Shown here piece after piece: positions 25,700 to 33,944 of a DNA stretch of 64,000 nucleotides. Position numbers and translations under genes: made by a program. The DNA is from JAPPHA01 sp965221575 (GTDB lineage Bacteria > Pseudomonadota > Alphaproteobacteria > Rhodobacterales > Rhodobacteraceae), in assembly GCA_965221575.1 (NCBI GenBank), contig CBDCSM010000002.1, positions 62,001 through 126,000 of the forward strand, in the 5' to 3' direction. A model generated the notes under the pieces. That model did no database searches, was not told where the DNA came from, and worked only from the letters and a program-made list of their open reading frames with translations. How positions within the stretch are numbered: position 1 is the first letter of the stretch; every line of letters begins with the position of its first letter.

Positions 25700-27219
25700 C
25701 GTTTCTTGCGACGCTTGCGGCCACGGCCGGCAAACATGCCCGGATTCGGGCGCGGCATGGCCAGTCCCGGAATTCCACCAGGAAGTCCTGTTCCGCCAAG
25801 CTGTCCCGGCAGGTTTGCCAGCCCCGGAATATCCAGTTCGTCCGTCTTCAAGTCCGGCTCCTCCTGATTCCCCTTGGACTTGGCGAACATCTCCGCCGCT
25901 GCCTTGAGCATTCCCCGCCGCCCCATCTTCTTCACCGTACCGTTCATGGTCCGATGCATTTTGAGAAGCTGGTTGAGGTCGCTGACCTCGAGCCCGGCAC
26001 CCCGGGCGATCCGGCGTTTCCGGCTTGCCTTCAGCAGTGCCGGGTTGGCCCGCTCGCGAGGCGTCATCGACTGAATGAGGGCGATACTTCGAGAGGTATA
26101 CTTGTCGAACCCGCCAGGGTCGCCGCGCCGTTGCAGGAGCTTCCCGGCGCCGGGAACCATGCCGGCCATGGCCGAGAGGCCCCCGAGCCTGTTGATCTGC
26201 TCGAAGTAGGACATCATGTCGTTCATGGACAGATGGCCTCTTCGAAGGCGCTTGAGCAGGCGTTCCGCCTCCTGTTTTTCCGCGACCTGCTGCGCCTTTT
26301 CCACCAGGGTGACGATGTCGCCCATTCCGAGTATCCGCCCGGCGATCCGTTCAGGGTGGAAGACTTCGAGTGCGTCCATCTGTTCGCCAAGGCCGACGAA
26401 CAGGATCGGCTTGCCGGTGACCGCTTTCATCGACAGCGCGGCTCCCCCCCGCCCGTCGCCGTCCATGCGTGTCAGGATGACCCCGCTCACCCCGATTCTC
26501 GAATCGAATGCGCGCGCGACATTGACCGCGTCCTGGCCGGTCAGCCCATCGGCGACCAGGAGAGTCTCGCGCGGATTCGAAGCGTCACGAACGGCTTCCG
26601 CCTCGGCCATGAGATCGTCGTCGGCATGCAACCGACCGGCCGTGTCGAGCAGAAGCACGTCATACCCGTTGATTGCGGCGAACTGGTTTGCCCGCCTGGT
26701 TATCTGGACGGCATCTTCGCCCGACATGATCGGGAGCGTATCGACCCCTGTCTGGTTTCCGAGAATCGCGAGCTGTTCCATGGCGGCGGGGCGGCGGACA
26801 TCGAGCGAGGCCATCAACACCCGCTTGCCCTCGGATTCCTGGAGACGCTTGGCCAGCTTCGCGGTCGTCGTCGTCTTGCCTGACCCTTGCAGGCCGACGA
26901 CAAGGATCGTGGCGGGCGGATTGTCGATGCGGAGGCTCTCGCGACTTTCCGTGCCACCGGTCAGGACATTGACGAGTTCGTCGTGGACGATCTTGACGAC
27001 CTGCTGACCCGGTGCGATGGACCTGATGACGTCCTGTCCGCGGGCCTTTTCCCGAACGTCGCCGATGAAACCGCGCACGACCGGAAGTGCGACATCGGCT
27101 TCGAGGAGCGCGATCCGGACCTCCCGGAGCGCGGAGTCGATGTCTTCGTCGCGGAGTACGCCCTTGCTGGTCAGTTTGCCGAAGACGCTGTTTATGCGAT
27201 CGGAAAGGTTTTCGAACAT
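25696..27219 (-). CDS. ffh: Signal recognition particle GTPase Ffh
   Basis: The protein component of SRP, 507 residues, which escorts inner-membrane proteins to FtsY. The N domain starts MFENLSDRINSVFGKL. The G domain has GLQGSGKTTTTAKLA, the DVRRPAA box, DTAGR and TRMDGDGRGG. The methionine-rich M domain follows (MNDMMSYFEQINRLGG, MTPRER, RKRRIARGAG) and ends in a Gly/Pro/Arg-rich tail. It is the first gene of the operon that runs through rpmE. Confidence 0.97.
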   Translation of the reverse strand: MFENLSDRINSVFGKLTSKGVLRDEDIDSALREVRIALLEADVALPVVRGFIGDVREKARGQDVIRSIAPGQQVVKIVHDELVNVLTGGTESRESLRIDNPPATILVVGLQGSGKTTTTAKLAKRLQESEGKRVLMASLDVRRPAAMEQLAILGNQTGVDTLPIMSGEDAVQITRRANQFAAINGYDVLLLDTAGRLHADDDLMAEAEAVRDASNPRETLLVADGLTGQDAVNVARAFDSRIGVSGVILTRMDGDGRGGAALSMKAVTGKPILFVGLGEQMDALEVFHPERIAGRILGMGDIVTLVEKAQQVAEKQEAERLLKRLRRGHLSMNDMMSYFEQINRLGGLSAMAGMVPGAGKLLQRRGDPGGFDKYTSRSIALIQSMTPRERANPALLKASRKRRIARGAGLEVSDLNQLLKMHRTMNGTVKKMGRRGMLKAAAEMFAKSKGNQEEPDLKTDELDIPGLANLPGQLGGTGLPGGIPGLAMPRPNPGMFAGRGRKRRKKR

Positions 27220-27837
27220 GTCGGTGCTCCGGTACGCGGCAATCGCGCCGTTAGGGAAACGGCGGAATGCGGGTTTTCCCCATAGCAGTTTGTCATCCGC
27301 GGGCGATACTCGCTGGCGGATGGAGATCCCCGGAAGCGCCCGAGGGACCGGAAGTCAATGACCTTCCGAAATCAGGGAGGCAGATAAACCGTGCCCACCG
27401 TCGCGTCAATGGCGATCGATGCCCCGGTCGCCTCCCAATTTTTCCGAATGAAGCCACGCATGTTGCGACCTCGCGGGATTCTTGCGAGACAATCTGCAGA
27501 ATCCCGCGTCCTGTGGCCGCCTGAATACGCGATTTCGCGGCACGGTTCTCTCAAGCGCCTCTCGAACGAATCTTGCGGTTGTCGAACAGTAGCATATTTG
27601 TGCGTGCATGATCCTTGAACCAATGCCGATGACTGAATCGAGAACGATCCGTCCGTTCGATCAATGTCACGGGTTGATGGGGTTGCCTGTGCAAACGCTC
27701 GCCGCCCCGCGGATACTCCGGTCCCGCAGGCCTCGATCCGTATCGACTGTCGAGTCCGGGCTTAGCGGCCCGGCCCTGGCCGCGCCCATGCGTCCGCTAC
27801 GAATTCCGGTCGCCGTACAGTCAGGCACGTAGTCCCG
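27220..27837. other. Geneless stretch upstream of ffh
   Basis: About 620 bases between the divergent ffh and EamA genes. No protein was recognised, and the conserved SRP RNA tip (GGAAGGAAGCAGCC-like) was looked for and not found. It contains a strong hairpin at 27472-27508. Confidence 0.5.
27472..27508. other. Eleven-bp perfect hairpin in geneless DNA
   Basis: CGCGGGATTCT (27472-27482) is the perfect reverse complement of AGAATCCCGCG (27498-27508), with a 15-base loop. There is no T-run on either side, so it is not an obvious terminator. It may be part of a structured leader or small RNA. Confidence 0.5.
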
Positions 27838-28722
27838 ATGAATTTCTCGTCCGAGGCCCGTGGCCATCTCGCCATGTTCGCGTTCTCGATGCTGATTGCC
27901 GGTTCCTTTAGCATCGGGAGCCGGATTTCGAACCTGGTGGAACCAACGGCGATCATGGCGCTCAGGTTCTTCATATCGGGCGTCATAATCGGGATTTGGG
28001 CTTGGATGGGTCCGGGGATCAGGCGCGCCCATTTCCGTGCCCCGTGGCGTTACGCCGTGCTGGGCTTTCTGTTCGCAACCTACTTTGTCCTGATGTTCGA
28101 AGGACTGAAAACGGCGCCGGCCGTTTCGGCCTCCGCGGTCTTCACGCTGACCCCCATCATGTCCGCGGTCGCGGCATACTTCCTGTTGCGCCAGGTTCTG
28201 ACCGGGCGGGTTGCCCTCGCTCTCGCCGTCGGCGCCTGCGGTGCTGTTTGGGTGATCTTTCGCGCGGACCCGGTCGCGATCCTGCGGTTTGACATCGGGC
28301 GCGGCGAAGCGATCTACCTCGTCGGATGCGTCTGCCATGCCGTCTACGTGCCGTTGGTCGCGCGGTTGGTTCGAGGTGAGCCGATCCTGGTCTCCATTTT
28401 CGGAATGACGGTTGCCGGCTGGCTGTTCCTGACGGCCATCAGCCTGCCCGAACTGCTTCGGACCGAGTGGAGTGCCCTGCCATCCATTTTCTGGCTGGGA
28501 CTCGCGTACTTGTCGATTGCCGCGAGCGTCTTGAGCTTTTTCTTCCTCCAATACGGGTCCGTACGATTGCCGTCGGCGAAAGTCATGGCTTACACCTATT
28601 TGACTCCAACGTGGGTAACAGCCTGGGAAGTGATTCTGACCGGCCATTTCCCGCCGGCCCTTGTCCTTGCGGGTGTTGCAGCCACCGTCGTCGCGTTATT
28701 CATGCTGGTCCGAACCGGATGA
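27838..28722 (+). CDS. EamA/DMT family transporter
   Basis: A 294-residue inner-membrane protein with ten predicted helices in two EamA repeats. The first repeat includes PTAIMALRFFISGVIIG and TYFVLMFEGLKTAPAVSASA. The second includes SIAASVLSFFFLQYGSVRL and AYTYLTPTWV. Members export metabolites or amino acids; the substrate is not predictable. It starts at ATG 27838 and appears to stand alone. Confidence 0.86.
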   Translation: MNFSSEARGHLAMFAFSMLIAGSFSIGSRISNLVEPTAIMALRFFISGVIIGIWAWMGPGIRRAHFRAPWRYAVLGFLFATYFVLMFEGLKTAPAVSASAVFTLTPIMSAVAAYFLLRQVLTGRVALALAVGACGAVWVIFRADPVAILRFDIGRGEAIYLVGCVCHAVYVPLVARLVRGEPILVSIFGMTVAGWLFLTAISLPELLRTEWSALPSIFWLGLAYLSIAASVLSFFFLQYGSVRLPSAKVMAYTYLTPTWVTAWEVILTGHFPPALVLAGVAATVVALFMLVRTG

Positions 28723-29097
28723 ATGGTCCGCTCGCGCCGGATGCGGGAAAGATCCGGGGATGAATCCGGACGGGCCCGGCTTGCGATGGCCGGAGACGGA
28801 TGGACGGGGTCATGTCGCGACACGGCGATCCCGGCTGGCGCGGGCAGCATCCGCTGGCAGGAAAGACGTAAACACGGTAGCGTGGTCCGCCAGCCGGTCA
28901 ATCAAGGGGATCCGCCCCTTTTCCCGGGAACAGGTGAACGTACGATGAATCGTTTTCATGAAAAAAGTGATGCAATTCAACCCGGTGACACGGGTTTCGA
29001 TCGATGACTTCAATCTTGACATCAGAGGGGGCGGTACCTAGTTTCCGTCCGCCCGGCGGTTCAGGCTGCCGGCGTACCGGCGAAATCCGTTGACCAC
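28723..29097. other. Region upstream of the F0 operon
   Basis: About 375 bases without a supportable gene. It probably carries the promoter of the atpI-atpF operon; no clear -35/-10 pair was assigned. Confidence 0.45.
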
Positions 29098-29439
29098 ATG
29101 CCCGATACGCGAGAACGGGACGAATTTGCTGCTCTCGAACGGAGAATCGAGGCCGCAAAGCTTGTCGGCAAACCGAAGCCTCGGGAGCAAAGCCACGTAT
29201 CCGCCGCACAATTGGCGTGGCGCATGGTGCTCGAGTTGGTTATTGGCCTCGTGTTCGGATTCGGGATCGGATTCGGGTTGGACCGGTTGTTCGGGACGCT
29301 GCCGCTGTTCCTTGTCGTGTTCACCTTGCTGGGTTTTGCCGCAGGCGTGCGCACGATGATGAGAACGGCCGAAGAGGTAAGAACCAGGAACGCCGGGTCG
29401 CCCCGGTCTCCCGGGACGGAAGACAGGGGCAAAAACTAG
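29098..29439 (+). CDS. atpI: ATP synthase protein I
   Basis: A small membrane protein that aids c-ring assembly and magnesium supply, 113 residues. Two hydrophobic helices carry the alphaproteobacterial AtpI pattern: MVLELVIGLVFGFGIGFGLD, then LFLVVFTLLGFAAGVRTMMR. Polar N and C termini flank them. It heads the F0 operon, as in other alphaproteobacteria. Confidence 0.9.
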   Translation: MPDTRERDEFAALERRIEAAKLVGKPKPREQSHVSAAQLAWRMVLELVIGLVFGFGIGFGLDRLFGTLPLFLVVFTLLGFAAGVRTMMRTAEEVRTRNAGSPRSPGTEDRGKN

Positions 29440-29452
29440 GAGGGTATTGCGC

Positions 29453-30205
29453 GTGGCTGCGGAATCGGAAACTGGCGGCTTCAATATTCATCCCATGGAC
29501 CAGTTTCTGGTGCGGCCACTGTTCGGAGGCACGGAAACGGGAATCTTCACGCCGACCAATGTCACGCTGTGGATGGGCCTGACGGTCCTTGCGATCATCG
29601 GGTTGATGGTCCTGGCCCCGCGTCGCCGCCAGCTCGTACCCGGCCGGATGCAGTCGATTGCCGAGGTGCTTTACAGCTTCGTGCACAAGATGGTCGAGGA
29701 CATTGCCGGCAGGGAAGGTCTCCGGTATTTCCCCTATATCCTGACGATTTTCATGTTCGTGCTGGTGGCGAATGTCCTGGGCCTGCTCCCGATGTCCTTC
29801 ACCACGACGTCGCATATCGCCGTGACCGCGACCATGGCCCTGGTCATTTTCATCGCCGTCACGATTTTGGGGTTCGTGAAGAACGGTATGCAATTCCTCG
29901 GCCTGTTCTGGATCTCCAGCGCGCCGCTCGCGCTGCGACCGGTCCTCGCGATCATCGAGGTGATTTCCTATTTCGTCCGCCCGGTCAGCCATTCCATTCG
30001 CCTGGCCGGCAACATGATGGCGGGGCATGCGGTCATCAAGGTTTTTGCCGGTTTCGCCGGTGTGCTCGGCATCGGATCGGTGGCGCCCGTCGCGGCGATC
30101 ATGGCCGTTTACGGTCTGGAAAGCCTGGTCGTCTGCATCCAGGCCTATGTCTTTACAATCCTGACATGCGTGTATCTGAACGATGCGCTGCATCCGCAAC
30201 ATTGA
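29453..30205 (+). CDS. atpB: F0 ATP synthase subunit a
   Basis: The stator channel subunit, 250 residues and several helices, which conducts protons to the c-ring. The essential arginine lies in HSIRLAGNMMAGH, and the C-terminal GLESLVVCIQAYVFTILTCV block is typical. GTG at 29453 is preferred because AGGAGGG lies at a good distance upstream; a TTG at 29447 is too close to it. Confidence 0.95.
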   Translation: MAAESETGGFNIHPMDQFLVRPLFGGTETGIFTPTNVTLWMGLTVLAIIGLMVLAPRRRQLVPGRMQSIAEVLYSFVHKMVEDIAGREGLRYFPYILTIFMFVLVANVLGLLPMSFTTTSHIAVTATMALVIFIAVTILGFVKNGMQFLGLFWISSAPLALRPVLAIIEVISYFVRPVSHSIRLAGNMMAGHAVIKVFAGFAGVLGIGSVAPVAAIMAVYGLESLVVCIQAYVFTILTCVYLNDALHPQH

Positions 30206-30255
30206 ACACCACCCGGTCTGACCGGAGCCATCTCAAATCTGAAGGAGCAATCAAA

Positions 30256-30498
30256 ATGGCAGTAGAAGGCAATCTTGTCGAAATGGGCGCCCTCGTCGGT
30301 GCCGGACTTGCGTGTACCGGCATGGGAGGCGCCGCCGTAGGTGTCGGCCATGTCGTTGGCAACTATCTATCCGGTGCTTTACGTAATCCGGCCGCGGCGG
30401 GTGGGCAGACGGCGACGATGTTCATCGGTATTGCCTTTGCGGAAGCGCTCGGGATCTTCTCGTTCCTGGTCGCATTGCTCCTCATGTACGCGCAGTAG
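30256..30498 (+). CDS. atpE: F0 ATP synthase subunit c
   Basis: The rotor-ring proteolipid, 80 residues, a two-helix hairpin. The first helix has the GxGxGxG-like packing motif (GMGGAAVGVGHVVG), the loop is RNPAA, and the ion-carrying carboxylate is E63 in IAFAEALGIFSF. The surroundings indicate a proton, rather than sodium, ring. GAAGGAG precedes the ATG by seven bases. Confidence 0.97.
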   Translation: MAVEGNLVEMGALVGAGLACTGMGGAAVGVGHVVGNYLSGALRNPAAAGGQTATMFIGIAFAEALGIFSFLVALLLMYAQ

Positions 30499-30610
30499 CC
30501 TCTACCGGGCAGAGACAGGCCGAGTGCGCCGGTCCCTGCATGCCCGTACTTCGTGCAGGTGATCCGTGAGTACCGGGTCGACGATCGGGACCTGAGGGAA
30601 AGGGGGAAGG

Positions 30611-31150
30611 ATGGCAGTAGAAACAGATGCCGTCGGAACTCAGCATGCGGAAGGCATGCCGCAGCTTGATTTCACCACGTTCCCCAACCAGGTTTTCTGG
30701 TTGGTCGTTACGCTCGTCGTCATTTACCTCATCTTGAACGAGATCGCGATTCCGAGAATCAGGGAGATCCTGGCCGAGCGGAAAAGAACGAGAGAGCATG
30801 ATATCGAACTCGCCGAGACCTTCAGGGCGAAGGCGGTTGAATGCGAGGAGCAGTATGAACGGGCGTTGAAAGAAGCGCGCAGCAAGGCTCGGGAAGTCCT
30901 GGATTCGGCGAAGGCAGAATTCGCGAAGGATCTTGAATCCGCCACCGCCGAGGCCGACGAACGGATTGCCGTGAAGCTTGCGGAATCCGAAGAACGGATC
31001 AGGGACATCAGGGCCAACGCCATCAAGTCGATCGAAAACGTCGCGGGTGAGGTCGCCGAAGACATCGTCCGTGTGATCATGCCCGGAGCTCATGACCAGG
31101 ACGCGATACAAACGGCCGTTTCTGCCCGAATGAACTCCCTTTCCAATTGA
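30611..31150 (+). CDS. atpX: F0 ATP synthase subunit b'
   Basis: One of two non-identical peripheral-stalk subunits, 179 residues, typical of photosynthetic and other alphaproteobacteria. A single membrane helix (VFWLVVTLVVIYLILNEIAI, preceded by FTTFPNQ) is followed by a long charged coiled coil. AAGGGGGAAGG precedes the ATG. The 112-base gap after atpE is the largest in the operon. It overlaps a possible TTG start of atpF by four bases. Confidence 0.92.
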   Translation: MAVETDAVGTQHAEGMPQLDFTTFPNQVFWLVVTLVVIYLILNEIAIPRIREILAERKRTREHDIELAETFRAKAVECEEQYERALKEARSKAREVLDSAKAEFAKDLESATAEADERIAVKLAESEERIRDIRANAIKSIENVAGEVAEDIVRVIMPGAHDQDAIQTAVSARMNSLSN

Positions 31151-31161
31151 CGGAGGAGAGA

Positions 31162-31749
31162 GTGGTCCGTTTTTCTTTCCCCTTCCCGTGTCTCGCCGCG
31201 GTACTGTTTCCCCAGTCGGCCGCCGCGGCAACCGGTCCGTTTTTCAGCCTGAACAATACCGACTTTGTCGTCTCGATCTCGTTTCTGCTTTTTGTTGCCC
31301 TTCTCGTCTGGCTGAGGGTCCCGGTAAGGGTTGCAGGGCTGCTGGACCGGCGTGCGGACGGAATCAGGAAGGATCTCGATGAGGCCCGCGAGCTCCGGGA
31401 GGAAGCGAAGGCCCTTCTCGACGCCAGCGAGAAAAAGAGAAAGGAAGTCGACGAACAGACCGAGACGATCATTCGACGGGCACAAGAGGAAGCCGAGGCG
31501 GCGGCCGAACAGGCCAGGAAGGACTTGCAGGCTGCCGTCACAAGGCGGATTCAGGCCGCCGAGGACAGGATCGCTTCGGCGGAAGCAGACGCCATCAGGG
31601 AAGTTCAGGATGCCGCGGCCAACGTTGCTATTGCCGTCGCGGCAGATGTCATCAGCAGCCGCATGTCTGAACGGGATGCGGATGATCTGATCGAAGAAGC
31701 GATCGAGAATGCCGCGAAACGCCTGGGAGCAGGTGCGCCGGCAGCGTGA
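31162..31749 (+). CDS. atpF: F0 ATP synthase subunit b
   Basis: The second peripheral-stalk subunit, 195 residues. An N-terminal hydrophobic stretch resembling a signal peptide (LAAVLFPQSAAAATG) precedes PFFSLNNTDFVVSISFLLFV, the membrane anchor; such a leader occurs in other alphaproteobacterial b subunits. A coiled coil fills the rest. GTG at 31162 is chosen because GGAGGAG lies just upstream; TTG at 31147, overlapping the b' stop, is the alternative. F1 subunits are not in this window, as expected for a split ATP synthase. Confidence 0.92.
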   Translation: MVRFSFPFPCLAAVLFPQSAAAATGPFFSLNNTDFVVSISFLLFVALLVWLRVPVRVAGLLDRRADGIRKDLDEARELREEAKALLDASEKKRKEVDEQTETIIRRAQEEAEAAAEQARKDLQAAVTRRIQAAEDRIASAEADAIREVQDAAANVAIAVAADVISSRMSERDADDLIEEAIENAAKRLGAGAPAA

Positions 31750-32076
31750 GATGTGTGAGAACGCTGGGTCACGCACCGCAAGGACTTCGTCAAACGACGT
31801 AATCAAGCTCACTGACTGGAATGCTGCATCCGGTTGCGATTCTTACCTCCCAACATAACACACCTCAATCCGACCGAGCGCGTTTGGGATGTCTTGTTCT
31901 GCCTCTAAACGCACAGCCGGTTTCATGCGGATTACCGCCAGTTTACCGAGGCAGTCATCTCCTTTTTCCAACCAAACCCTTCTTCAGGAGTGTGAAAATT
32001 TTCATGAAGGGATAACGGTCAATTTCCGGGTCATCCACATGACTACCGGGTAGTTGGGTTGCGGGAGTGAGTGCCG
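31750..32076. other. Geneless stretch after the F0 operon
   Basis: About 330 bases without a gene. It contains a short imperfect inverted repeat (CCCTTC...GAAGGG near 31977-32012) enclosing a palindrome TGAAAATTTTCA. It separates the F0 operon from the convergent HipA-N-like gene and may hold its transcription end. Confidence 0.4.
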
Positions 32077-32484
32077 TTACATTTGGCCCAATTGAAACTC
32101 ATATGGGCTGGTCATAGAGACCTTTGCGACGGATCCGAGAATCTCCAGGATTTGATCATCTCGAAGGGAGCGGTTGATCATCTCTTTGCGCATATCCTCA
32201 CGGTTAAGTGGGGGAATGCGAATTGAAAAGAATGGCCAGAGGTACTTGGACCTGTATTCCTTGCCCATATCGGGAAACGCAAAAATCGGTTCTCCAACGA
32301 AGTCCGGGTCATATCGGAATACATACTCATCTTCTTCACACATCAGACGCCCCACCAAAACCAGTTCATTGGGCAGTTTTTTGTAAACTTCCAATGTCAT
32401 CTTTTGAGGTTTCGAAGTTGTGCCGTCAGGCTTCGTCCCGAAATGCTTCGTCAGGCCGAGAAGCGAAAAGATGTCGAACTTCAT
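32077..32484 (-). CDS. Stand-alone HipA N-terminal-like (HipS-like) protein
   Basis: A 135-residue protein with no kinase domain. The centre reads VGRLMCEEDEYVFRYDPDF, then PIFAFPDMGKEYRSKYLWPF and FSIRIPPLNREDM. This resembles the HipA N-terminal subdomain (strand, short loop, FxYDxxF, then a proline-rich turn with LWPFFxxRIPxxxR) as remembered for HipA-N-containing small proteins such as HipS of tripartite HipBST systems. No hipB or kinase gene is adjacent; the neighbours are the F0 operon and an OmpA lipoprotein. Its sequence differs from the HipA N terminus at 48590. Function unknown; assignment from pattern memory. Confidence 0.6.
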   Translation of the reverse strand: MKFDIFSLLGLTKHFGTKPDGTTSKPQKMTLEVYKKLPNELVLVGRLMCEEDEYVFRYDPDFVGEPIFAFPDMGKEYRSKYLWPFFSIRIPPLNREDMRKEMINRSLRDDQILEILGSVAKVSMTSPYEFQLGQM

Positions 32485-32571
32485 GTCACAAGCTCCTCCG
32501 AATCCGCTCTATTCGAAGCAGCGGCAAGGACGTATCTACGATCGCTTTTTCATTCTAATGCCCAATGTGGT

Positions 32572-33222
32572 CTAGGTCTGCGCAACCGGACGGATGATGA
32601 TCTCCACCCGCCGGTTCTTGGCACGCCCGCTCTCGGTAAAGTTCGACGCAACCGGCTCGGTGGCGCCTTTTCCATACGCGACGATACGGCGCGGCGAGAT
32701 CCCTTCATCGATCAACACCTGGGAGACGGCGAGGGCGCGGCTTCGCGACAGGTCCATGTTGTAGTCATCGCTTTCAGCATCGTCGGTATGCCCCACGACC
32801 TCGACGTCCGAACGCGGGTAACGGGCAAGACTGTCGGCCACGGCGTAGATGTCGGTCAGGGCAGCCGACCTGATTTCGGAGCTGCCGGAGGCGAACGTGA
32901 CGGACTCGGGAATGGTCACGACCAGCTCGGACCCGGTGTTTGCGACTTCAACGCCCCGGTCTCCCAGGGCCCGGCGAATCTCTTCTTCCTGGTGATCCAG
33001 CGTGAGGCCGATTGCGCCTCCGAGGATGGCTCCCGCAACGGCGCCCTGAAAGGCATCGTCGCTGTCGTTACCAAACACCTCACCCGCAATCGCGCCGAGG
33101 CCGGCCCCGATGACCGCGCCCGATACGGCATTGTCCGGGCCTTCCCCGGTCGAGGGATTACAGGCTGACAGGGCGGTCGCGCCAATCAGGCTCAATATCG
33201 ACAGTTTTCGCGTTGGCATCAT
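32572..33222 (-). CDS. OmpA family lipoprotein (YiaD-like)
   Basis: An outer-membrane lipoprotein, 216 residues, that probably contacts peptidoglycan. The signal peptide ends in a lipobox (ATALSAC). A glycine-rich zipper (GAVIGAGLGAIAGEVFG, AVAGAILGGAIGL) follows. The C-terminal OmpA domain has the diaminopimelate-binding motif VEVVGHTDDAESDDYNMDLS, then RSRALAVSQVLI and NRRVEI at the end. It stands between the HipS-like gene and the divergent Lrp gene. Confidence 0.92.
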   Translation of the reverse strand: MMPTRKLSILSLIGATALSACNPSTGEGPDNAVSGAVIGAGLGAIAGEVFGNDSDDAFQGAVAGAILGGAIGLTLDHQEEEIRRALGDRGVEVANTGSELVVTIPESVTFASGSSEIRSAALTDIYAVADSLARYPRSDVEVVGHTDDAESDDYNMDLSRSRALAVSQVLIDEGISPRRIVAYGKGATEPVASNFTESGRAKNRRVEIIIRPVAQT

Positions 33223-33449
33223 GTCATCACCTGTGCAGGTCTCTTCGTTGAATTCATGAGTCGATTCTATTTCAGTTCGATACGCTCAACAACCAATCTC
33301 GGCCCAGGAATCGTGGATTCCTGACGAGGCACACGGACTTGTGAATCAGTGTCAGTGCGACTTCCGTAGATTTCCGAATCGGAAAAAAATTGCCCGGTAT
33401 TGATCCGAATCGGAAACAGGGTTAGTTTGATTTGCAAGGGGAAGTGCCT

Positions 33450-33944
33450 GTGAGCCAACAGATTGACGACTTGGATCGGGAAATAATTGAGCATCTCACG
33501 GTAGATGGACGTGCTTCCGCTTCGGAAATCGCCCAGCGAATCGGCAAGGTCTCCGAGCGGACAATCCGCAACCGCATTTCGGCGCTCCTGCAGTCCAGGC
33601 AAATCGTCATCGGAGCGATACCGGATCCGATCATCGCCGAACCGGGCGTCCAGGCGGATGTGCTGATCGATGTCGAACCCGGCATGATAGACAAGGTCGC
33701 AGCCGCGCTCGCGGAGTTCGACCAGGTTGGCTACCTGGCGGCAACGACCGGAGACTACAGCCTCAACGCTTCGATCTTCGCAGAAACCAACGCGGAACTT
33801 CTGGATTTCGCGGAAAAGCACGTCGCCAAGTCGGCAGGGGTGCGTCGAATCAACATCAGCCTGGTCATGCGGTTGTACAAGGTGTTCAACACGCGCACCA
33901 CGGCGCTCAGCCGCGATCCGCACGGACATCGGGCAGACAGTTGA
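33450..33944 (+). CDS. Lrp/AsnC family transcriptional regulator
   Basis: A 164-residue feast/famine regulator. The N-terminal helix-turn-helix (LDREIIEHLTVDGRASASEI, then ERTIRNRISALLQS) is followed by the RAM ligand domain. A GTG at 33450 is chosen because AAGGGGAAG lies just upstream; an in-frame TTG at 33432 is possible. Its stop overlaps the hyuA-like start (TTGA), so it is the first gene of the hydantoinase/Dpp operon and very probably regulates it. The effector may be an amino acid or a hydantoin-derived product. Confidence 0.9.
   Translation: MSQQIDDLDREIIEHLTVDGRASASEIAQRIGKVSERTIRNRISALLQSRQIVIGAIPDPIIAEPGVQADVLIDVEPGMIDKVAAALAEFDQVGYLAATTGDYSLNASIFAETNAELLDFAEKHVAKSAGVRRINISLVMRLYKVFNTRTTALSRDPHGHRADS

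Noticed and set aside
27372..27623. 83-codon minus-strand frame upstream of ffh
   Set aside because: No family resemblance, no ribosome-binding site, and it overlaps the perfect hairpin at 27472.
27220..27837. SRP RNA gene (ffs) next to ffh
   Set aside because: The conserved tip sequence GGAAGGAAGCAGCC and its GGTCAGG partner were not found in this interval.
31993..32004. Palindrome TGAAAATTTTCA as an operator
   Set aside because: It is short and AT-only, has no paired copy, and lies in a gene-end region.
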